Below, piece after piece: positions 1-6,377 of a DNA stretch of 42,119 nt. The notes below the pieces were generated by a model. That model searched no databases. It saw nothing but the letters and a program-made list of their open reading frames with translations, and was not told the DNA's origin. The stretch covers positions 8,217 to 50,335 of the forward strand of contig DKME01000129.1 in NCBI GenBank assembly GCA_002469525.1, read 5' to 3'. Source of the DNA: Actinobacteria bacterium UBA7422 (lineage in GTDB: Bacteria; Actinomycetota; Actinomycetes; S36-B12). Position numbers and translations under genes: made by a program. Numbering within the stretch: position 1 is the first letter of the stretch; every line of letters starts with the position of its first letter.

Positions 1-2112
1 AAGGAAGTTTCCCCTCACTTTTTCATGTGGTCTGGACGTTTCCTGCGGAGGTTCCCTTCGCTACTAGTTGTGCTCGGTATCGGAATAGTCATTGTGCTGT
101 TTTGCCAGTCGATCATCCCTTTGCGCGTGGAACACCTCTTGGAAGAAGGGGAGTGGCATACCGAACCAATCGTGGCTTTGGCAGTACTGATCATTATTCA
201 ACTTGCTGTCAACTATTTGGTAATTTTACGAGCTGACAGGTTGGCTATCGCGACCGCGAGGAAAATTCGGGAGGAAATGTACGACTCGGCCCTTGTCGAA
301 AATAGTGATGAACTTTCGCGGACCGAAATTGCTATCCGGCATACCGGTGACGTTGACAACGTGCAGGTGGCGGTTGAAAAATCCTTGGCCGAAGGAATTC
401 CCGGGGTTCTTCGCATAATTTTAAGTTTGATCCTGCTGTCGTTTATTTCCCTCCCTGCGGGAATCGTCATGATTTTGGCCACCGCAGTTTTCCTCGCTCT
501 ACGATTTGTGATTTCCCGGCGTCTTTTCCAATTGGATCAGGTGCGCCTAACCGAATTAAGCATGGTGGCAACAAGTGTCGACGAGGCAATAATTTCAGCG
601 CGGCCACTCAACGGTCTTGAACTCATTAACTGGGCTAAGGACAGGTTTGATGCCCGTTTGATTGCCCTGTCGAACACTGCCCACCATGTGGGAGTGCTGG
701 CTGCTCGAATGCATACGGCTGCGCACACCGCTGGCCTACTGGGACTTTTTGTCGTAGTGGTCGTTGCGGTGGGACCTTCTGCAGAAAACGTTGGGGTCAT
801 TGCTGCCTCACTGTTGTATATCGAAGGGGTCGTTCGCGGACTTGAATCACTCCCAGGTTGGATTCGGTCGGTTCAGCTAGCGGGGGCCAGCATTGCCCGG
901 ATCCAACAAATCCTTGACTGGAAGGCAACAGACGCATTAATTGATGCAAATATGAAGTCGTTGACCCCGGAGACGATTCCTCCCGGTGTCACCGGTGTTG
1001 TGGTTCCCACTTCAATTGACGTTGAAATTGTGTTGGAAAGTATGGCTAGGACTCTGGGTGAGCACTCACTTTTTGTTCCTGCCAATCCATTGACACTTGA
1101 TGTCAGTGTTGAAGATTTGGCAGCAGGGTCCGGCTTGAAGTGCAGCGTCGAATCATTCCAGGAGATATGCGAAAAAGTTGGTTTGGACTTTGGAGACCCC
1201 CTGGACCAAGCTTCGATTTCAATAAAGACGAGTTTGTCAATGCTGACCGTCAACGATCGACAGAGGCTCGCTATCGCAATAGCGATCGGACAGGAACCAA
1301 AGGCGTTGCTGCTGGGCCCTTTGTTGGCGCTTTCAGACCCCGACTCGGACCTTCACTTGGGAGAACTGGCTGCACAGTTCAACATCCCTCGGGTCCTTTT
1401 CGCACTCAAGGTGAGTGAGCAGGTCCCTTGGACCGAATCGATAGTTTTCCACTCTCAGGCGGGCCCACTTATTGGTGAGCATCAAACCTTGCTGATCGAG
1501 CAACCTCAATATGCGGAAATCTGGGAAAGAAGGCTCAATGCGTCAGAAGTGGATCTGTCTGTGTTGGGCTTGGAAGGGGAGTCTGCCTTCGCACTACAAG
1601 CAAGGCTTGTAACGGAGAAGTACGAGGCCGGGGATTACATCTACCGCGGTGGCGAATTAGCAGATCGAATCGTGTTCCTGATCTCTGGCCGGATCGAAGT
1701 GAACGTTAACGACACAGATGGAGATGCACACCGCGTAGCCGTGATCGGACCTGGTGCCCATTGCGGCGATCTCCGGTTGACCGTAGGTGAGCGTCGCACT
1801 GAGAGCGCGATCGCGCTAGAAAACTGTGTTGTTCGCACTCTGAGCCGGGAAGCAATTGCGGTCGGGGTCACCGGACTCCTGGACCGATCCCCCGTAGAAC
1901 GGAAAATTGTGGCCGCGCTGTTGAGAAACGGACCTTCATCGGAAATTGAACTTATTCCGCTCCTTCCGGGTATTTCGCCCGAACAGATCAAGAAAGCCTT
2001 CGCTCTATTGCTCTCGGACGGAGCGATTGCCGAAGAAAATGGCAAATATCGTGTCCAGCAGAAACGCGCCATTAAGAGTGGAACGGAGTCGCTCTTTGAT
2101 CTCTTGGGTTAA
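1..2112 (+). CDS. ABC-exporter-like membrane protein with degenerate ATPase, cNMP-binding-like domain and winged helix
   Basis: The reading frame is open to the left edge, so the gene may begin outside the window; the first internal ATG is at 25 and residues are numbered from it. Six hydrophobic segments (about 13-31, 49-68, 126-142, 145-163, 235-250, 254-270) form an ABC-exporter membrane domain. Residues 315-503 align by eye with an ATPase domain but lack a Walker A GxxGxGKS. The signature LSGGQ has become MLTVND (406-411) and the Walker B Asp-Glu is missing (ALLLGPLLALSD), so it should not hydrolyse ATP. Residues about 527-612 resemble a cyclic-nucleotide-binding domain with a degraded phosphate cassette (CGDLRLTVGERRTES). 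Residues about 622-677 look like a winged helix. It precedes the ParA-like and precursor genes, so a regulatory or gating role in the RiPP system is inferred. Domain calls are firm to moderate; function is unknown. Confidence 0.75.
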   Translation, partial: KEVSPHFFMWSGRFLRRFPSLLVVLGIGIVIVLFCQSIIPLRVEHLLEEGEWHTEPIVALAVLIIIQLAVNYLVILRADRLAIATARKIREEMYDSALVENSDELSRTEIAIRHTGDVDNVQVAVEKSLAEGIPGVLRIILSLILLSFISLPAGIVMILATAVFLALRFVISRRLFQLDQVRLTELSMVATSVDEAIISARPLNGLELINWAKDRFDARLIALSNTAHHVGVLAARMHTAAHTAGLLGLFVVVVVAVGPSAENVGVIAASLLYIEGVVRGLESLPGWIRSVQLAGASIARIQQILDWKATDALIDANMKSLTPETIPPGVTGVVVPTSIDVEIVLESMARTLGEHSLFVPANPLTLDVSVEDLAAGSGLKCSVESFQEICEKVGLDFGDPLDQASISIKTSLSMLTVNDRQRLAIAIAIGQEPKALLLGPLLALSDPDSDLHLGELAAQFNIPRVLFALKVSEQVPWTESIVFHSQAGPLIGEHQTLLIEQPQYAEIWERRLNASEVDLSVLGLEGESAFALQARLVTEKYEAGDYIYRGGELADRIVFLISGRIEVNVNDTDGDAHRVAVIGPGAHCGDLRLTVGERRTESAIALENCVVRTLSREAIAVGVTGLLDRSPVERKIVAALLRNGPSSEIELIPLLPGISPEQIKKAFALLLSDGAIAEENGKYRVQQKRAIKSGTESLFDLLG

Positions 2113-2180
2113 TGGGCGCTTCGTGTGCCCGTGTAAACACGGTATTGCCTCTGTGCAGGGCAACATAAAATGCAGAGTAA

Positions 2181-2214
2181 TGTTCCCAATCAATAGTTGT
2201 TCCCAGCCAATAGT
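2181..2214. repeat. Tandem 17-bp direct repeat upstream of the ParA-like gene
   Basis: Two head-to-tail copies, TGTTCCCAATCAATAGT and TGTTCCCAGCCAATAGT, match at 15 of 17 positions. They abut exactly and end 33 bases before the GTG start of the ParA-like gene. A direct repeat of near two-turn period in a 135-base gap is a plausible binding site for a regulator that reads direct repeats. No regulator can be assigned from the sequence. Confidence 0.6.
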
Positions 2215-2247
2215 GAAGTTTGCTAGCCAACATTCAAGGAGAAGCTC

Positions 2248-3012
2248 GTGACCAAGGTCGTTTCGATTCACTCATTTCGTGGTGGAACAGGTAAAAGCAA
2301 TACCAGTTCGAATATTTCGGCGCAATTAGCTGCTATGGGCAACCGGGTTGCAGTGGTTGACACCGACATCCAAAGCCCCGGAATCCACGTGCTCTTTGGT
2401 TTCGCGGACGATCTGGACAACACCCTCAATGACTATTTGTGGGGCAAAATCCCGATCAAAGACGCTGCACATGAGGTCACCGACCGAATTGCGCCCAATG
2501 TAACCGTCGCAGACGGTGGTGCGCTGTACCTGGTCCCTTCAAGTATGAAGTCCGGTGACATTGCCCGCGTGCTGCGTGAAGGCTACGACGTGGGAACCCT
2601 CAACGACGGTTTCCGTGATCTGGCAAAAGATCTTGATTTGGACTATTTGATTATTGACACTCACCCGGGTCTGAACGAGGAAACATTGTTGTCAATCACG
2701 ATCAGTGACGTTCTCCTTCTTCTGATGCGCCCAGATCGCCAAGACTTCCAAGGCACAGCGGTCACCGTTGATGTTGCGCGCAAACTCGGAGTCCCTGAGC
2801 TTTACTTGATCATCAATAAAGTTCCCTCCAATATTGACAAGGAAGACCTACGCGAGCAAATGAAACAGGTCTACGCAGCGGACGTCGCCGCCGTCCTTCC
2901 CCTCGCGGAAGAAGTAGTGCAAAACGCCTCGGAGGGCCTGTTCTCAATCACAAGCCCAGATCACCCATGGTCTGCCGAGATTCGCGCGGCAGTGGAAGTA
3001 ATTTCACAGTAG
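2248..3012 (+). CDS. ParA/MinD-family deviant Walker A ATPase
   Basis: This 254-residue P-loop ATPase has the motif FRGGTGKSN at residues 10-18. The usual signature lysine of ParA/MinD (KGGxGK) is Arg11. Further family marks are VAVVDTDIQSPG (switch I region) and a DTHPG motif in the DYLIIDTHPGLNEE stretch. The GTG start is set by an AAGGAG ribosome site at 2236-2241, six bases upstream. Relatives position cargo or complexes at the membrane or nucleoid by ATP-driven dimerisation. Here the gene lies between a membrane ABC-like protein and the RiPP precursor, so it may localise the export machinery; that is inference. There is no ParB partner, no origin and no obvious parS nearby, which argues against plasmid or chromosome partition. 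The precursor gene follows closely. Confidence 0.85.
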   Translation: MTKVVSIHSFRGGTGKSNTSSNISAQLAAMGNRVAVVDTDIQSPGIHVLFGFADDLDNTLNDYLWGKIPIKDAAHEVTDRIAPNVTVADGGALYLVPSSMKSGDIARVLREGYDVGTLNDGFRDLAKDLDLDYLIIDTHPGLNEETLLSITISDVLLLLMRPDRQDFQGTAVTVDVARKLGVPELYLIINKVPSNIDKEDLREQMKQVYAADVAAVLPLAEEVVQNASEGLFSITSPDHPWSAEIRAAVEVISQ

Positions 3013-3024
3013 AGGAATATTGAC

Positions 3025-3060
3025 ATGGCCCAAGCCAAAGGAATCTGCGTTAATGAGTAA
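3025..3060 (+). CDS. Possible 11-codon upstream ORF overlapping the precursor start
   Basis: ATG at 3025 opens an 11-codon frame (MAQAKGICVNE) that ends with TAA at 3058-3060. It sits eight bases after an AGAGGA ribosome site (3011-3016) and its stop overlaps the precursor start region (ATG 3053). It could couple translation of the precursor to the ParA-like gene, or the AGAGGA could be fortuitous. There is no family evidence that the peptide itself matters. Confidence 0.2.
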   Translation: MAQAKGICVNE

Positions 3061-3343
3061 CAGTGAAGAGTTGCGATTCTACAACCGGATGGCAACGAGT
3101 CCACTTTTCTCAGAGGCCATAAGCGGTGCAACGAGCATTGAGTCGGCCATTGAAATTGCAGCAAATCACGGATTCGATGTCGATGAAAGTGCAATTCGAG
3201 TTGCAGCCGGAATCCAATTGACCGGATCGCGAGCGAATAATGCCAACGCTGACCCGAATCCTGAGCTATCGGAATCTGACCTTGAAGCAGTAAGTGGAGC
3301 AGGGGATTGGTGGAAGACTAACTGTGGCCCAATTAGCATGTAG
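3053..3343 (+). CDS. Nif11-type leader RiPP (lanthipeptide) precursor peptide
   Basis: This 96-residue protein has the Nif11-like leader layout: an N-terminal MSNSEELRFYNRM helix, a GFDVDESAI segment (40-48), then ELSESDLEAVSGAG (71-84), the usual acidic ELSxxxLExVxGG-type export and cleavage signal. Cleavage after SGA or SGAG leaves the core GDWWKTNCGPISM (84-96), or the same lacking Gly84. The core has one Thr, one Ser and one Cys, so at most one (methyl)lanthionine can form. ATG 3053 is preferred because AAAGGAA (3037-3043) lies nine bases upstream. A TTG at 3020 would add 11 residues unlike the family start. The gene is followed by the exporter genes, and a LanM lies 6 kb away on the other strand. 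C39 peptidases cut exactly this kind of Gly-containing leader end. Confidence 0.88.
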   Translation: MSNSEELRFYNRMATSPLFSEAISGATSIESAIEIAANHGFDVDESAIRVAAGIQLTGSRANNANADPNPELSESDLEAVSGAGDWWKTNCGPISM

Positions 3344-3356
3344 TCCATCGGTTCGT

Positions 3357-3392
3357 ATTCCCGCACTAAGTAGAATACCCGCACTATGTAAG
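3357..3392. repeat. Tandem 18-bp direct repeat between precursor and exporter genes
   Basis: ATTCCCGCACTAAGTAGA (3357-3374) is followed directly by ATACCCGCACTATGTAAG (3375-3392), 14 of 18 positions identical with a 9-base identical core CCCGCACTA. It fills most of the 68-base gap before the membrane fusion protein gene. Its period is close to that of the 17-bp repeat at 2181-2214, and both contain a CCC followed by a CAnTA-like block, so the same type of regulator could read both. The resemblance is weak and this is inference. Confidence 0.5.
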
Positions 3393-3411
3393 CGAGCAGA
3401 AAAGATCTCAC

Positions 3412-4236
3412 ATGGCTGACCAGAGTGAAGGAAACGGCAGACGTCAATCAGACGTGTTAAACGCGATCTTTGATGCCGTCGAGGAAAAACCGGAACAAGG
3501 GCCAAGAGCCGGATCAAATCTCTTTAGAGTTAAAGCGTTGGAACAAATTGATATTCCAACCCAATTGGACAACCTGCTCCCGATCACTTCCCGCAAATTG
3601 TGGATTTCACTCATCGCTGTCGTGCTGGTTCTAGCAGGTGGACTGGTTTACGCGGGAGGGGTTACTCAGATCTCTTCGGTTTCCGCCGCTGGGAGGGTTG
3701 TGCAGTCGGACGGGATCGCTGTCGCTGCGGCTCCAACTGACTTATTGCTCGCGCAAGTTCTCGTGAACGAAGGACAATTGGTCGCTGAAGGACAAGTTCT
3801 CGGTCAAGGGGTAATTCCCGGTGGTGACCAAGTGTCGATTGTGGCACCCGTCGACGGAACCGTGTGGCAAATCCTTGGAACATTGGGCCGCGTGAGCCCG
3901 GCGGGAGAAGCCGTCATGAGCATCTTGCCCGCTGGAAGTGAAAGCAATGTGCTGATTGCTCTGCCAGAGAGCGATGCAGCCGGGGTTGCTCTTGGTCAAG
4001 TAGTTGAGATTTCCAGTTCGGCGGGAACTCGGACTGGTGAGGTGTCCCACATTGATAGTGCGCCAATTCCCGCGGAAATCGCATCCGAGCGCACGGGATC
4101 GGAGTTTCCCGCGGAGACACCCATGATCATGATTGACGTCACTTTAGACGAACAACTCGATGCTGGATCCTCCGTTAACGCCGAGATTATTGAGTCCGAA
4201 CGCACGCTACTCAATCAGCTGGTGAATGTGGGGTGA
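3412..4236 (+). CDS. HlyD-family membrane fusion protein, NHLM-type export set A
   Basis: This 274-residue protein has a cytoplasmic N-terminus of about 60 residues and a single membrane anchor (LWISLIAVVLVLAGGLVYAG, about 63-82). A periplasm-facing lipoyl/barrel-sandwich part follows, with GRVVQSDGIAVAAAP, VNEGQLVAEGQVLGQG and IVAPVDGTVWQI. It matches the short HlyD-like secretion proteins of NHLM bacteriocin systems, which lack the long coiled coil of classical HlyD. In a monoderm-like actinobacterium it would join the two ABC subunits and guide the peptide out across the wall. Its TGA overlaps the GTG of the next gene (GTGA at 4233-4236), showing translational coupling. A second, divergent copy is encoded at 12508. 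Confidence 0.85.
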   Translation: MADQSEGNGRRQSDVLNAIFDAVEEKPEQGPRAGSNLFRVKALEQIDIPTQLDNLLPITSRKLWISLIAVVLVLAGGLVYAGGVTQISSVSAAGRVVQSDGIAVAAAPTDLLLAQVLVNEGQLVAEGQVLGQGVIPGGDQVSIVAPVDGTVWQILGTLGRVSPAGEAVMSILPAGSESNVLIALPESDAAGVALGQVVEISSSAGTRTGEVSHIDSAPIPAEIASERTGSEFPAETPMIMIDVTLDEQLDAGSSVNAEIIESERTLLNQLVNVG

Positions 4237-6377
4237 GCGCTCCACGAAACCACCGGGTGAAAGTACCCACAATGCTCCAAATGGAGTCAACCGAGTGTGG
4301 TGCCGCAAGTTTAGGCATGGTGCTTGCTCACTACGGCCGATTTGAACGACTAGATGCTTTACGCGTTGCCTGTGGCGTCTCACGGGACGGAGCCACAGCC
4401 AAGAACGTTGTATCTGCAGCCCGCAGTTTTGGGCTACAGACTCGTGCGCTGAAGCGCGAACCAGAGGCCCTGAAGACTCTGACATTTCCTTTGGTCGTTC
4501 ACTGGAAGTTCTATCACTACCTGGTTGTCGAAGGCTGGTATCCCGGCGGTTGGTACGTAAATGATCCCGCTAAGGGAAGTGTCAAGATTTCCGCAGACGA
4601 ATTTGATAAGAGTTTCACCGGAATCGCTCTGGAACTGACGCCAGGTGAGGAGTTTGAAAAGTCTGGCGAACGCCCGGGTGTATTGGGCCGCCTGGTAGCA
4701 GCGTCAGGTCACATAGTGCCAGCGGTATTCGCCGCAGTAGTCATTGGACTATTGCTACTCATCCCTACACTTTTGATGCCACAAGTATTGACCTTGTACG
4801 GGAACAATCTCAACGGACTTGTGGGCATAACCGCGGTTTCAACTTTGATCGGACTGGTCCTTGCACTCGGTATTTCTTCAACGTTGCAGGCGCTGCAAGG
4901 TGCTCTCTCAATTCGGCTCTCGACAAAAATTAGCCTAAGGCTCACCGCTTCAATGGTACAGCGGCTCCTCCAACTTCCGGCTTCATTTCACGCGCAAAGG
5001 GGTGCGGCTGTAACCACTCAGAGAGCCTTGCTCATTGACGGAATGAGCGCTGGTGTCAGCGCCTTGACCCTGACCTTGGGAACGGCAGTGTTGACAAGTT
5101 TGGCTGCACTCACTGTTCTATTCCTGATCAACGTTCCCATTGGCGCAACAGCATTAGTGATTGGGCTTCTGACGTTGGTGCTCATTCGTGGAACGTTGAA
5201 TAAGGCAAAAGACGAAGCCGCAAAAGTTGTCGTAGAAACCGTGGAGGCTGGAGCGGTAATGGCTTCTTCCCTTTCCCAAATTGAGTCCATTAAGGCTGCG
5301 GGCTCAGAGGACGGGATGATCGCGCGTGGTGTTGCCGCGACTAACCGGCAATTGGAGGCTGAGCAAAAGGTAGCCATGCGCATGTTGGTCATAAGTTCAG
5401 TACCCACGTTCCTCATTGCACTGGCAAACATTGTGATCATGGGTCTGGCTGTATTTGAGATTTCCCAAGGTCGGCTAGAGCCGGGTGCACTCTTCGCGGT
5501 TATTGCTTTGACCGCAATGTTGGTGGGTCCACTCGCCCAAATCGTCAGCATGCTCGCACAGGTTCAACTCCTTCGCCCAGCGCTTGACCAAGTCGACGAC
5601 GTACTCGACTCCCCACTTGCATTGAGGCCGATTCCCACTGGGCTCGTGCCCGCCGACATTGTGGGCGATGTGCAATTGCGGAATATCAGTTTTGGTTACA
5701 GCTCCCTAGCACCGATGGTGATCAAGGGCCTTGACCTTCATCTACCAGTTGGAGGTCGGGTTGCGTTGGTGGGTCCCTCGGGCTGTGGAAAGTCCACGAT
5801 CTCCAAATTGGTCAGTGATTTATACCAACCGTGGTCAGGGGAAATCCTCATTGATTCCCTTCCACGCGAGGAACATTCTCAGGCGGTTCTCACTGACTCA
5901 ATTGCCCTCGTTGACCAAAACTTAACAATTTTTGCCGGCACAATTCGAGACAACGTCACGTTGTGGGACCCCGAAGTCACGGACGAATCCGTGATTCAAG
6001 CACTCGCCGACGCACAACTCTCACAAGACGTACTTGCTAGGCCGGGGGGACTTGAGGCGGTGCTCTCCGAGGGTGGGGCTGACCTTTCAGGTGGCCAACG
6101 TCAGAGACTTGAGATCGCTAGAGCCCTGGCTCGCAATCCGCGGATTTTGGTGCTCGACGAAGCAACAAGTGCATTAGATCCGCCAACGGAAACCCTCATT
6201 GATCAAGCTATTCGGCGCCGTGGAATCTCCGTCTTGGTAATCGCGCATCGCCTTTCCACAATTCGAGACAGTGACGAAATCGTTGTTCTGGAAGTTGGCG
6301 AAGTTGTTGAGCGAGGAACACATGAAGAACTCATGGCGGCAGAGGGCACGTATTTCGCTTTGGTGAATTCCGGATGA
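4233..6377 (+). CDS. NHLM-type ABC transporter with active-looking C39 leader peptidase (export set A)
   Basis: This 714-residue peptidase-containing ABC transporter (PCAT) has an N-terminal C39 domain in which the catalytic machinery is visible: Gln16 and Cys22 in LQMESTECGAASLGM, His95 in KFYHYLVVEG and Asp111 in VNDPAKG. Membrane segments span about 160-440. The ATPase has Walker A GPSGCGKS (514-521), signature LSGGQ (618-622), Walker B ILVLDE (638-643) and H-loop His672. It should cut the Nif11 leader after the Gly-containing site and export the core. The GTG start overlaps the membrane fusion gene stop, and the ATGA end overlaps the next gene, so all three are one operon. It is the only transporter in the window with an intact leader protease. 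Confidence 0.93.
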   Translation: MSAPRNHRVKVPTMLQMESTECGAASLGMVLAHYGRFERLDALRVACGVSRDGATAKNVVSAARSFGLQTRALKREPEALKTLTFPLVVHWKFYHYLVVEGWYPGGWYVNDPAKGSVKISADEFDKSFTGIALELTPGEEFEKSGERPGVLGRLVAASGHIVPAVFAAVVIGLLLLIPTLLMPQVLTLYGNNLNGLVGITAVSTLIGLVLALGISSTLQALQGALSIRLSTKISLRLTASMVQRLLQLPASFHAQRGAAVTTQRALLIDGMSAGVSALTLTLGTAVLTSLAALTVLFLINVPIGATALVIGLLTLVLIRGTLNKAKDEAAKVVVETVEAGAVMASSLSQIESIKAAGSEDGMIARGVAATNRQLEAEQKVAMRMLVISSVPTFLIALANIVIMGLAVFEISQGRLEPGALFAVIALTAMLVGPLAQIVSMLAQVQLLRPALDQVDDVLDSPLALRPIPTGLVPADIVGDVQLRNISFGYSSLAPMVIKGLDLHLPVGGRVALVGPSGCGKSTISKLVSDLYQPWSGEILIDSLPREEHSQAVLTDSIALVDQNLTIFAGTIRDNVTLWDPEVTDESVIQALADAQLSQDVLARPGGLEAVLSEGGADLSGGQRQRLEIARALARNPRILVLDEATSALDPPTETLIDQAIRRRGISVLVIAHRLSTIRDSDEIVVLEVGEVVERGTHEELMAAEGTYFALVNSG

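Noticed and set aside
2129..2142. CCGTGT-AA-ACACGG hairpin as a terminator after the first gene
   Set aside because: The stem is short and no T-run follows; the same-direction ParA-like gene is close, so read-through seems likely.
2248..3012. ParA-like gene as part of a plasmid partition or integrated element
   Set aside because: No ParB, replication, integrase or relaxase gene and no attachment repeats are visible in the window.
3020..3052. TTG start for the precursor peptide
   Set aside because: It adds 11 residues not fitting Nif11 leaders, and ATG 3053 has a better ribosome site.
5018..5551. Long antisense open frame inside the set A transporter gene
   Set aside because: It is a shadow of the coding strand with a biased composition, and no motif or ribosome site supports it.
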